A stretch of DNA of 18,041 bases from TMED14 sp041179465 (GTDB lineage Bacteria; Bacteroidota; Bacteroidia; Flavobacteriales; Schleiferiaceae): positions 1 through 18,041 of the forward strand of contig JBEGTJ010000034.1 of NCBI GenBank assembly GCA_041179465.1, read 5' to 3'. The position numbers and the translations under genes were made by a program. The notes beneath the pieces were generated by a model, which saw nothing but the letters and a program-made list of their open reading frames with translations, was not told the origin of the DNA and searched no databases. Below are positions 1-7,695 of this stretch, piece by piece. Numbering within the stretch: the first letter of the stretch is position 1; each line of letters starts with the position of its first letter.

Positions 1-11
1 CGCATTGGTTG

Positions 12-46
12 GAGCGCCGTCCCGCAAGGGGCGGCGCTCTCTTTTT
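12..46 (+). terminator. Rho-independent terminator, rightward
   Basis: A 12-bp stem (12-23 with 28-39, one T-G wobble at 20/31) closes a GCAA tetraloop and is followed by a T-rich run at 40-46 on the + strand. It would end a rightward transcript whose gene lies left of the window edge. The stem and loop are read directly; the function is inferred. Confidence 0.75.
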
Positions 47-63
47 GGGGCCTGCCCCAAAAA
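42..63. terminator. Small symmetric hairpin between two terminators
   Basis: TTTTTGGGG (42-50) is fully complementary to CCCCAAAAA (55-63) around a CCTG loop. It shares its T run with the rightward terminator and its A run with the leftward one. It may be a by-product of two facing terminators or add bidirectional termination. Confidence 0.5.
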
Positions 64-93
64 GAAAATCCCCGGCGCAGCGCGCCGGGGATT
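59..93 (-). terminator. Rho-independent terminator of the maltose operon
   Basis: A perfect 12-bp stem (67-78 with 82-93; AATCCCCGGCGC and its complement) with a 3-nt loop is followed, on the minus strand, by a T-rich tract (positions 66 to 59, TTCTTTTT). It lies 38 bp past the stop codon of the last amylase gene, so it is the natural end of the seven-gene leftward operon. Confidence 0.9.
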
Positions 94-103
94 CCAACCG
101 TTC

Positions 104-124
104 ATTCGGATAAATCCGAATTTC
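104..124. repeat. Palindromic element, copy 1 of 2
   Basis: The 18 bp ATTCGGATAAATCCGAAT at 104-121 is a perfect inverted repeat with 8-bp arms and a 2-bp centre. Extended to 124, the element matches 20 of 21 bases of the reverse complement of 11865-11885, which lies past the transporter gene at the other end of the maltose locus. Each copy sits after the last gene of a transcription unit, in the same orientation relative to that gene. The function is unknown: it could be an mRNA 3' hairpin, a protein-binding site or a dispersed repeat. Confidence 0.75.
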
Positions 125-130
125 AAAAAT

Positions 131-1498
131 TTACTTCTTCGTCAGCACGAGGAACCCGTGGGCCGGAAGGCTCAAAGTTCCGCCCTTGGCCAGCGAGAAC
201 GACTCGCCGTTAAAGTGGTTCACGTAGTCGCCCGCGGGAGCGCCTGAAAACGTCACCTCGGCGGCCTTGGCGTCAAAATTGGTGAACACGACCACCGTGT
301 TGTCGCCCTTGCTGCGGCTGAAGGCGTACACCCGTTTGTTGCCGGTGGCGATGCGCTTTTGCGCTCCGCCAAAATCGCCGCTGTTGAGGGCGGGATTCTC
401 GTGCTTGAGCGCGCTGACCTTGGCATAAAAGTCGGCCTGAGAAGGGCGGCTCCAGTCGATCGTGTCGCGCTCAAAAAAGCGGAGCGACTTGTTGAGGCCC
501 ACCTCTTGGCCGCTGTAGATTAGGGGCATTCCTTGCTCCATCGCAGCGCAAATCACGTAGGCCGCTTGGGCGTTCGCGCCGATGCGCTTCTCGACCGTTC
601 CGTTCCACGAATTCTCGTCGTGGTTGTCGATGAAGTACATGCGGTAGCCGTCCTGCGGGAAGTCCTTCTCTTGGCGCTCGAGGTAGGCGTCGATCGTGGC
701 GACGTCTTCGCCTTGGCAGGCCTTGTTGAGCAGGTGGTGGAACTCCCAGCCGTAGGTCATGTCGCACTGCGACTCGTGGGCCCAGTAGAACTCGGTTTCG
801 CCCAGCAAAAAGATCTCGGGATTTTCGGCGCGCAGCATCGCGTTCGTCTCCTGCCAGAACTCGAGGGGCTGTCCGCCCATCATGTCGTAGCGAAAGCCGT
901 CGATCTTCATGTTCTTGATCCACCACATCAGTTCGCCCTGCATGGCCTTCCACAGCTCCTTGTTCGCGTAGTCGAGCTCGGCCACGTCGGTCCAGTCGGT
1001 CGGCTGGTTGTGGTCGTTGCGGCCGTTGCTGATTTCGCCCGTGGCGGAATCGCGGTAGTAAAACTCAGGGTGCTCGGCCATCCAGTGGTGGTCCCAAGCC
1101 GTGTGGTTCGGAACCCAGTCCAAAATCACCTTCATTCCGAGCTTGTGGGCTTCGTCGACCACGCGAGCGAAGTCGGCGCTGTCGCCAAATTCCGGATTGA
1201 TCGCCGTGTAGTCGGAGATGCTGTAGTAGGATCCGAGCAGGCCCTTGCGCTTTTCAACACCGATGGGGCTCATCGGCATGAACCACAAAATATCTACGCC
1301 GAGGTTTTTGATGCGCGGAAGCTCTTTTTCGAACGCGTCCAGCGTGCCTTCGGGCGTGAACTGCCGCACGTTGACTTCATAAATCACGGCGTTTTTGGAC
1401 CAGTCGGGGTGAAAGGCGTGCGCGGTTTCTTCGGCAGCCTTGGGGGCGCAGGCGGCGACCAGCGTGCCGGCGACGGCCCAAGCGAGGAGCTTTTTCAT
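131..1498 (-). CDS. GH13 alpha-amylase family lipoprotein
   Basis: This 455-residue protein should hydrolyse alpha-1,4-glucans or maltodextrins outside the cytoplasm. A lipoprotein signal peptide is visible: a Lys-Lys start, a hydrophobic stretch, then lipobox LVAAC with Cys17. The GH13 barrel follows with all conserved regions: DWVPNH (127-132), GFRYD (201-205, nucleophile Asp205), LLGE (acid/base Glu234) and DNHD (291-294). About 80 C-terminal residues look like the usual beta-sandwich domain. It is the last gene of the leftward operon, 6 bp after the larger amylase gene, and is followed by a terminator. Exact specificity (alpha-amylase, neopullulanase or maltogenic type) cannot be read from the motifs. 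Confidence 0.9.
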   Translation of the reverse strand: MKKLLAWAVAGTLVAACAPKAAEETAHAFHPDWSKNAVIYEVNVRQFTPEGTLDAFEKELPRIKNLGVDILWFMPMSPIGVEKRKGLLGSYYSISDYTAINPEFGDSADFARVVDEAHKLGMKVILDWVPNHTAWDHHWMAEHPEFYYRDSATGEISNGRNDHNQPTDWTDVAELDYANKELWKAMQGELMWWIKNMKIDGFRYDMMGGQPLEFWQETNAMLRAENPEIFLLGETEFYWAHESQCDMTYGWEFHHLLNKACQGEDVATIDAYLERQEKDFPQDGYRMYFIDNHDENSWNGTVEKRIGANAQAAYVICAAMEQGMPLIYSGQEVGLNKSLRFFERDTIDWSRPSQADFYAKVSALKHENPALNSGDFGGAQKRIATGNKRVYAFSRSKGDNTVVVFTNFDAKAAEVTFSGAPAGDYVNHFNGESFSLAKGGTLSLPAHGFLVLTKK

Positions 1499-1504
1499 GA
1501 GGAG

Positions 1505-3874
1505 TTAGTGGTTGGATTTGAGGTAGACAAAAGATTGAGCGGGCACTTCGGCCTTGAGCGTGCTGAGGCGGGCTTGGCCGGCGACCACCCGGGCGTCGGG
1601 GCCCAGGTCGTTAATGCGTACCGTGACCGAGCCCGAACCGCGGTTCAGGACCACGCGCACCGTTTCCCCGGGGAAGGTGCGGGTGATGACCAGCACGTCG
1701 TCGCCGAGGGAACGCACGTCGGTTTGCCCGTAGCACAGGGCGAGGCTGGCGCGCCGCTCCCCAAACACCTTGGCCGTCTGTTCGCGAAGGCGCTTTTGGG
1801 CCGGGCTGTAGGGCGAGGGCTTTCCGGGGACTTCAAAGGCCATGTCGCGTCGGTTGTCGGGGTCGTTGGCGCCCTCCAGGCCGACCTCGTCGCCGTAGTA
1901 GCACACGGGGATTCCCGGAATCGCGCAGTTGAACGCGTGGAGCATGGCGAGGCGGTTGAGGCCCGTTTCGCTGGCTTTGGGCGTCGCGCGGGTATAGCCG
2001 GCCAGCTTGGTATCTTCTTGCGGCGACACGTGGCCCGAGGCGAGCGAGACGAAGCGCGGACGGTCTTGGTTGCCGCTGATGTTGCCCATCAGGTGGTTGG
2101 GGCCGTAGGTCGCCAGGCTGGCCTTCAACGTGGCCTCGAGCGCGGGAGCGCTTCCGCCCAAGTGCCCAAAGAAGGCGACGGCCGCGTCGTAGAGGTTAAA
2201 GTCAAACTGGGCGTCGAGGAGGCCGCTGCCGACGTAGCTGTTGATGAGCTCAGGAGAACCATAGGTTTCGCCGATTTGGTAGAGGCGACGGCCCTCGCGG
2301 TAGGCAACCTGCTCCTTGAGCTTGCGCGTCAGGGTGCGCCAGTAGAGCAGGTCGACGTGCTTCGAGGCGTCGTGGCGGAACCCGTCAAAGCCGTAGTCCT
2401 GAACCCAAGGGAGGGCCGAGTCGGTCATGGCGGCGACCACGTCGGGCCGCTGCGAGTTCAGGGTCGGAAGGTGCTTGTCGAACCACGTGGTCAGCCGGTG
2501 CTCGTCCCAGCGCTCCGTGTTGAGCGACGAGTCGGGCAAGTAGAGCGACGTGATCCAGTCGGGGTGCGCCTTGAGCACCGGATGCTCGAGGTGCACGTGG
2601 TGGCCGACGAAGTCGATGAGGGTGTTGAGTCCGCGCTCGTGGGCCGCCTGGTTGAAGCGGCGAATCTCGTCTTCGGTACCCATGCGCGGGTCGGAGTGCG
2701 AGGTGCTGCTCGGCCAGTAGCCGTGGTAGCCCGAAAAGCGGGTGAAGACTCCGCCCTTGTTCCACAGGCCCCAAGCGCCCTGCGGGTTGCGGTGCAGCGG
2801 CGAAAGCCAGATCGTATTGAAGCCCAGATCCTGGAAGTAGTCTTGCTCCATGCGCTGCTGGACGCCCTCGACGTCGCCGCCGTGGTAGTCGTTGGCCGGC
2901 AGCACGTCGCTGCGGTTCAAGGGCTTGTCGTTGAGGGGGTTTCCGTTGCTGAATCGGTCGACCAGGGCGAAGTACATCGTGGCGGACTCCCAGTCGTCGC
3001 GGCGCAGTTGGGCCGTAGAGGTCACCACGTGGCCTTCGTGCAGCGGGAGCATGGCCTCGCCGCCGAAGCGGTCCGCGTTGTGGGTGTAGAGGTGGATTTG
3101 GCTGCGTTCGGCGCTGCTCGCTTCAGCGGGAATCGCCACGCGCAGCGTGCCGTCTTCGGCGGTGCGCACGCCCACTTGGTAGGTGTTCCAAAAGGCAAGA
3201 AGTTCCTGTCCCTTCGGCAGGGCGGCCACGGCCACTTCGCCGTCGCGCTCGCCCAGAATTTGGATGGGGGCGCAGTCCTTGCCGGGTTCGGCGACGACCA
3301 GCACGTCGTTGGCTCCGCCCAATCCGTTGGGGACCTTGGTGGGATTCGCGGGGTCGTTGACTTCGATTCCGCCCACCGTGAACTTGTACTCGTATCGGCC
3401 GGGCTTGAGGCGGAGCTTCAGTCGCGCCACATCGCCGGTGTCGCGCGCCATGGGGTGGCTGCTTCGGTTCCACGCGTTAAACGACCCGATGAGGTAGGCG
3501 GTGGCGGCGCTGTCGCCCGGGTTGAGCGGCAGACTGAATGCGACTTCTTGCACCGGAGCCTGGCGGAGCACGAGGTGGTAGGTGCCGCCTGCGGCCTCGA
3601 TACGGGCCACGCCCAAGGGCTGCTTCATGCGGCCTTCAACGCGCCAAATGGCGGAATCTTGCTGCCACTTCACGGTCAGGCCCTCGGGGAAGGTCCACTC
3701 GTCCAGTTCGCTGAGCAGGTAGTCGGTCGCGTAGATTTTGGTTACGCCCTCAGCGGCGAGGTCGACGGGACGCCATCCGAGCCCGGCGTACTCGTCGCCG
3801 AGGTCTACCGATCCGGAGCCGCCGCAGGCGGTGAGCACGGCGGCGGCGAGGCTAAACAGAAAGAAGCGGTTCAT
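1505..3874 (-). CDS. Large GH13 glycosidase lipoprotein with CBM48-like domain (SusA/neopullulanase-like)
   Basis: This 789-residue lipoprotein has a signal peptide with lipobox LTAC (Cys17). Residues about 110-195 resemble a CBM48/glycogen-binding beta domain (YLIGSFNAWN, then GRYEYKF). The GH13 barrel starts near 300 with FALVDRF. Region II is GFDGFRHD with nucleophile Asp502; region III is IGETYG with Glu536. Two conserved positions differ from the GH13 consensus: region I is DFVGHH (421-426) instead of DxxxNH, and region IV is GNQD (601-604) with Gln for the usual His. These may be subfamily traits because the catalytic triad is intact. The start overlaps the stop of the maltose phosphorylase gene by 4 bp (ATGA), implying translational coupling. 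It probably debranches or shortens maltodextrins at the cell surface or in the periplasm. Confidence 0.88.
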   Translation of the reverse strand: MNRFFLFSLAAAVLTACGGSGSVDLGDEYAGLGWRPVDLAAEGVTKIYATDYLLSELDEWTFPEGLTVKWQQDSAIWRVEGRMKQPLGVARIEAAGGTYHLVLRQAPVQEVAFSLPLNPGDSAATAYLIGSFNAWNRSSHPMARDTGDVARLKLRLKPGRYEYKFTVGGIEVNDPANPTKVPNGLGGANDVLVVAEPGKDCAPIQILGERDGEVAVAALPKGQELLAFWNTYQVGVRTAEDGTLRVAIPAEASSAERSQIHLYTHNADRFGGEAMLPLHEGHVVTSTAQLRRDDWESATMYFALVDRFSNGNPLNDKPLNRSDVLPANDYHGGDVEGVQQRMEQDYFQDLGFNTIWLSPLHRNPQGAWGLWNKGGVFTRFSGYHGYWPSSTSHSDPRMGTEDEIRRFNQAAHERGLNTLIDFVGHHVHLEHPVLKAHPDWITSLYLPDSSLNTERWDEHRLTTWFDKHLPTLNSQRPDVVAAMTDSALPWVQDYGFDGFRHDASKHVDLLYWRTLTRKLKEQVAYREGRRLYQIGETYGSPELINSYVGSGLLDAQFDFNLYDAAVAFFGHLGGSAPALEATLKASLATYGPNHLMGNISGNQDRPRFVSLASGHVSPQEDTKLAGYTRATPKASETGLNRLAMLHAFNCAIPGIPVCYYGDEVGLEGANDPDNRRDMAFEVPGKPSPYSPAQKRLREQTAKVFGERRASLALCYGQTDVRSLGDDVLVITRTFPGETVRVVLNRGSGSVTVRINDLGPDARVVAGQARLSTLKAEVPAQSFVYLKSNH

Positions 3875-6150
3875 GCGTGGGTAAAGGTTTGTTCGGTTCC
3901 CGCGGCGAGTTTTTGGAGGGCTCCGCCTACATAGAATTCGGCCGTGGATCCCTCTAAGTTACGCACCGTCAGCTGGTTCCGCTGGACGCGAACCGACAGC
4001 AGGGCGCCGCGCCAGCGCAGGTGGAAGGTGATTCCGCCCCACTGCTCGGGCAGGAACGGCTTGAAGTGCAGGTCCTCGCCGACCAAACGCATTCCGCCAA
4101 AGCCGTAGACCACGGCCATCCACGCGCCGCCCATGGCCGTCACGTGAAGACCTTGGTAGACCTCTTTGTTGTAGTCGTCGAGGTCCAATCGCGCGGTGCG
4201 GTGGTAGAGCTCGTACGCTTTGGCCGCGTAGCCGAGGCGGCAAGCCAGCACGGTGTGCACGCTGGGCGACAGCGAGCTTTCGTGCACGGTGAGGGGCTCG
4301 TAAAAGTCAAAGTGCTTCTGAAGGGTTTCGACGGGCGTGCGGTCCTCAAAGAAGAACATGCCCTGAAGCGTGTCGGCCTGCTTGATGTAGGGCGAGCGCA
4401 GGATGCGGTCCCAGCTCCACTTCTGGTTGATGGGGCGCTCGGCCGGGTCAAGTTGGGCCACCGGGACGAGCTCTTTGTCCAAAAATCCGTCTTGCTGCAG
4501 GAAGACCTCGTGCTTTTCGCTGTACGGGTAGTACATGTTGCTGCGAATGGCTTCCCACTGCTCGAGCTCGTCGGCGTCGAGGTCCAGCTTGGCGCAGAGT
4601 GCCGCATAGGCCTCAGGCTGGTTTTGGGCCACGTACTCGGCGCATTCGGCCGCGTACTCGAGGCACCAGGCCGCCATGAAGTTCGTGTAGTAGTTGTTGT
4701 TGACGTTGTTTTCGTACTCGTTGGGTCCGGTCACGCCCAAAATCACAAACTGCTCCTTGTCGTCGCTCCAGTTCACGCGCTGGGCCCAGAACCGGGCGAT
4801 GGCGACCAGCACCTCGAGTCCGCCCTCAGCCAGGTAGCCGTAGTCGCGGGTGTGGCGCAGGTAGGTGTAGATTCCGTACGAAATCGCGCCGTTGCGGTGG
4901 ATTTCTTCGAAGGTGATCTCCCATTCGTTGTGGCACTCTTCGCCGTTCATGGTGACCATCGGGTAGAGGGCCGCGCCGTCGGTGAATCCGAGCTTGGCCG
5001 CATTTTCGATGGCCTTGTCGAGCTGCTTGTAGCGGTACACCAGCAGGTTGCGGCCCACTTCGGGGTCGGTCGACGCGAGGTAGAAGGGAAGGCAGTAGGC
5101 CTCGGTGTCCCAGTAGGTCGAGCCGCCGTACTTCTCGCCGGTGAAGCCTTTAGGGCCGATGTTCAGCCGCGGATCCACGCCCGTAAACGTTTGAAGCAGG
5201 TGGAAGATGTTAAAGCGGATTCCCTGCTGGGCGGAATCGTCGCCGTCGATCACGATGTCGGCCAGGTCCCACTTGGCTCGCCAGGCGTGGCGCTGCTCGG
5301 CGAGCAGGGTTTCGTAGCCCGCGGCGCGAGCGGCCGCTGCTTGTGCCGCGGCCCGGGACTCGACCTCGGCAGCCGGAGCGTTCATCGACGACACGACCCC
5401 CACGTACTTGTGCAGGGTGACGGACTCGCCCGCGGCGACCTTGAGGGAAAACACCTGCGACGCGTAGCCCTCGCGGCCTTCGGCCGCTCCGCCCCTGCCG
5501 CTCACGAGGCACTCCATGGCGGCGGCCACCACAAAATCAAGCTTCTTGGTCCGCGCCTTGACCCAGGCCCCCGCGGCAAAACCCTCCTGCGCCCAAAACG
5601 TCTCGTCCCAGTTGGCGTCGGAATTCACCACGTTAAAATCCAGGTAGGGCTCGAGCACCACCTCGGCGGCGCGGTCCACCGTCACCCGGTACGCCTGCGC
5701 CGAAACCTCGTCGCGCACCAAACTCAGGAAGCGCTGGGCTTCGACCGTCACGGTGGCTCCGTTGGCGAGCGAAGCGGTAAATCGGCGGGTGAGGACCCCG
5801 TGCTCCATGTCGAGCTCGCGGTAGAAATCAGAAACCTTGGCGGTGTACAAATCCACGACTTCGCCGTCGACGCGCAGGTCGATGCCCACGTAGTTCACGG
5901 CGTTCAGGACTTTGGCGAAGTACTCGGGGTAGCCGTTCTTCCACCAGCCCACTTTGGTCTTGTCGGGGTAGTACACTCCGGCGAGGTAGCTGCCTTTGAG
6001 GTGCTTGCCGCTGAAGGCCTCTTCGTGGTTCGCGCGGTGGCCCATGCGGCCGTTGCCTAGCGCGAACAAGCTTTCGCTCATGATGTGGGCTTCGGGGGTC
6101 CACGTCGTTTCGACGACGCGCCAGGGATCGATGTGAATGGGGGGCTTCAT
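3871..6150 (-). CDS. malP: Maltose phosphorylase, glycoside hydrolase family 65
   Basis: Cytoplasmic enzyme (759 residues, no signal peptide) expected to convert maltose and phosphate to glucose and beta-D-glucose 1-phosphate. Family features in order: an N-terminal beta-sandwich, an (alpha/alpha)6 barrel with TYWDTEAYCLPFY (about 345-357), ECHNEWEITFEEIHRNG (405-421), and GPNEYENNVNNN (475-486), whose Glu478 matches the catalytic acid of GH65 by position. SLSPSVHTVLA near 615-650 belongs to the phosphate-site region. The NEYENN form favours maltose over kojibiose or trehalose phosphorylase (family knowledge). The beta-phosphoglucomutase gene just upstream supports the assignment, since that enzyme consumes the beta-anomer made here. 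Length is close to the roughly 750 residues usual for the family. Confidence 0.93.
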   Translation of the reverse strand: MKPPIHIDPWRVVETTWTPEAHIMSESLFALGNGRMGHRANHEEAFSGKHLKGSYLAGVYYPDKTKVGWWKNGYPEYFAKVLNAVNYVGIDLRVDGEVVDLYTAKVSDFYRELDMEHGVLTRRFTASLANGATVTVEAQRFLSLVRDEVSAQAYRVTVDRAAEVVLEPYLDFNVVNSDANWDETFWAQEGFAAGAWVKARTKKLDFVVAAAMECLVSGRGGAAEGREGYASQVFSLKVAAGESVTLHKYVGVVSSMNAPAAEVESRAAAQAAAARAAGYETLLAEQRHAWRAKWDLADIVIDGDDSAQQGIRFNIFHLLQTFTGVDPRLNIGPKGFTGEKYGGSTYWDTEAYCLPFYLASTDPEVGRNLLVYRYKQLDKAIENAAKLGFTDGAALYPMVTMNGEECHNEWEITFEEIHRNGAISYGIYTYLRHTRDYGYLAEGGLEVLVAIARFWAQRVNWSDDKEQFVILGVTGPNEYENNVNNNYYTNFMAAWCLEYAAECAEYVAQNQPEAYAALCAKLDLDADELEQWEAIRSNMYYPYSEKHEVFLQQDGFLDKELVPVAQLDPAERPINQKWSWDRILRSPYIKQADTLQGMFFFEDRTPVETLQKHFDFYEPLTVHESSLSPSVHTVLACRLGYAAKAYELYHRTARLDLDDYNKEVYQGLHVTAMGGAWMAVVYGFGGMRLVGEDLHFKPFLPEQWGGITFHLRWRGALLSVRVQRNQLTVRNLEGSTAEFYVGGALQKLAAGTEQTFTHA

Positions 6151-6151
6151 A

Positions 6152-6193
6152 GCTTAGGGTTGCTCGTTTCTTGTTACTTGCTTAGAGCTGCTG
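6152..6193. repeat. Heptamer tandem block A
   Basis: On the + strand this splits into six 7-bp units: GCTTAGG, GTTGCTC, GTTTCTT, GTTACTT, GCTTAGA, GCTGCTG, with consensus GTTNCTN. It fills the gap between the phosphorylase start (6150) and the beta-phosphoglucomutase stop (6182-6184), and the TAA stop lies inside the fifth unit. It is related to the blocks at 11796, 11925, 14633, 15689, 15746 and 15783. Confidence 0.7.
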
Positions 6194-6817
6194 CGCGCGC
6201 GCTGGCGTCAGTTGGTCCAGGCCGCTGACGAGCAGGTCGGCGTCCAGTCCGTGGCCGATTCCGACCACCTTCATGCCTCCGCGGCGCGCGGCTTCGACTC
6301 CGGCTTCGGAATCTTCGAACACTACACACTCCTCGGGCTTGAGGCCGAGGCGCCGGGCGCCTTCGAGAAAGACTTCGGGGTCGGGCTTGGACGCGGTCAC
6401 GACGTTGCCGTCGACCAGGGCGTCAAACAGCGGAATCCAGCCCAGGCGCTCCAAAATGAGCGGGGCGTTTTTGGACGCGGAACCCAGCGCCACCTTGATT
6501 CCCGCCGCGCGGCTGGCGCGCAGAAACTCATGGGCTCCGGGCAGGTAGTCGTCGGCCGGCATGCCCCGAACGAGTTCGAGGTACCCGTCGTTTTTGAGGG
6601 CCATCCAGTGCTGCTTCTCGGCGTCGGTCAGGGTTTTGCCGCCCCAGGCGAGGATGCGGTTCAGGGATTCCGCCCGCGAAACGCCCTTGAGCTGCTCGTT
6701 TTCGGCCTCGCTAAAATGGATTCCGAGCTGGGCCGCCATGCGCTGCCAAGCCAAAAAGTGGTACTGGGCCGTGTCGACCAGCACCCCGTCGAGGTCAAAA
6801 AGGAATCCGCGGATCAC
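6182..6817 (-). CDS. pgmB: Beta-phosphoglucomutase (HAD superfamily)
   Basis: Converts the beta-glucose 1-phosphate released by maltose phosphorylase to glucose 6-phosphate. With a GTG start at 6817 the product is 211 residues, normal for the family, and opens directly into the HAD core FDLDGVLVDT (nucleophile Asp8, acid/base Asp10). Other signatures are KGVSR in the cap/hinge, SASKN (the beta-phosphoglucomutase specificity segment), KPDPE and VFEDSEAG. The GTG start overlaps the TGA of the kinase gene by 4 bp (GTGA at 6814-6817), strongly suggesting coupling. A longer in-frame reading from an ATG at 6922 would add 35 Arg/Pro-rich residues inside the kinase gene and is unlikely. Confidence 0.92.
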   Translation of the reverse strand: MIRGFLFDLDGVLVDTAQYHFLAWQRMAAQLGIHFSEAENEQLKGVSRAESLNRILAWGGKTLTDAEKQHWMALKNDGYLELVRGMPADDYLPGAHEFLRASRAAGIKVALGSASKNAPLILERLGWIPLFDALVDGNVVTASKPDPEVFLEGARRLGLKPEECVVFEDSEAGVEAARRGGMKVVGIGHGLDADLLVSGLDQLTPARAQQL

Positions 6818-7689
6818 AGGGCTTGGGGCTCGAGAACCCGCAGCACGTCGACATGGTACGCCACCAAGCGGTTCACCGGCTTGGCTTGGGTGCGGCCGTA
6901 GCGCACTCCGGCTTCGGCACATGCCTTCTGAAGCAGGGGCTCAAAGGCCTTGGCCACCGACCCCACGAAGTTCACTTGGGCGCCTTGTCGCGCCTCGGCG
7001 AAGCACAGCACGTGGAACTCGACGAAGGCTTTAAATCCCTCGAAGACAATCTCTTGAATGTAGGGGTGCTCGGCGTGGTCGCCCGCGAAGCGCGCGTAGT
7101 TGGCGAGGTACACGTTGGCGTTGGGCTCGTTGTAGACTGATTGAAAGATCTCGGCTTTGCCGACGCCGTAGGCTCCGACAAAGGCGGCGTGAAGGTCCGC
7201 GGGAAGGCGCTTGTACAGAAAGTCCCGAACCAGGCGCTTGCCGATGTAGCTCGCGGAACCCTCGTCGCCCAAAATGTAGGCGAGGGCCGGAACCTCTTCG
7301 TGCACGGCGCTGCCGTCAAAGTAGCACGAGTTGGAGCCGGTCCCGAGGATGCACGCGATGTGCGGCTCGCCGTAGTAGGTAGCGTAAGCCGCCGCAAGCA
7401 AGTCGTGGTCCACTACGATCTGGGCGTTGGGGAATATGCGCTCCAAGCCCTCGGCAATGACGGCATTTAGGGCGTCGGACGAGCAGCCCGCTCCGTAGAA
7501 GTAGACTTTTTCGACGTCCGCCGCACGACCCATGATTTCGGATTCGGCGCGCAAGGTGCGTTCGACCTCGTCGGCGTCGTGAAAGTAGGGGTTAAGGCCC
7601 TTGACCGACCAGCGTCCGACCTCAGCAGCCGAAGCGTTCAAAAGAATCCAATCGGCTTTGGTCGAGCCGCTTTCTACGATAAAAACCAT
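6814..7689 (-). CDS. BadF/BadG/BcrA/BcrD-type sugar kinase (N-acetylglucosamine kinase-like; possible glucokinase)
   Basis: A 291-residue ASKHA-fold kinase. ESGSTKADW (6-14) is the phosphate-1 loop; LGTGSNS near residue 115 is the phosphate-2 loop; LGDEGSASYIGK near 140 is the segment typical of the N-acetylglucosamine kinase-like branch. Homologues are usually named N-acetylglucosamine kinase. In this operon the free glucose produced by maltose phosphorylase needs a kinase, and this is the only sugar-kinase-like gene among the maltose genes, so glucokinase activity is a reasonable inference but is not shown by the sequence. It starts 6 bp after gapA ends and overlaps pgmB by 4 bp. Confidence 0.8.
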   Translation of the reverse strand: MVFIVESGSTKADWILLNASAAEVGRWSVKGLNPYFHDADEVERTLRAESEIMGRAADVEKVYFYGAGCSSDALNAVIAEGLERIFPNAQIVVDHDLLAAAYATYYGEPHIACILGTGSNSCYFDGSAVHEEVPALAYILGDEGSASYIGKRLVRDFLYKRLPADLHAAFVGAYGVGKAEIFQSVYNEPNANVYLANYARFAGDHAEHPYIQEIVFEGFKAFVEFHVLCFAEARQGAQVNFVGSVAKAFEPLLQKACAEAGVRYGRTQAKPVNRLVAYHVDVLRVLEPQAL

Positions 7690-7695
7690 AACTAC

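Noticed and set aside
533..3934. A very long open frame (1133 codons) on the + strand opposite the two amylase genes
   Set aside because: The minus-strand genes carry complete GH13 motifs; the opposite frame is open because of GC-rich codon use, has no recognisable domains and crosses two genes.
4021..6060. A 679-codon + strand frame opposite maltose phosphorylase
   Set aside because: It mirrors the GH65 gene, is rich in Val/His/Gly in the manner of an antisense reading and shows no family motif.
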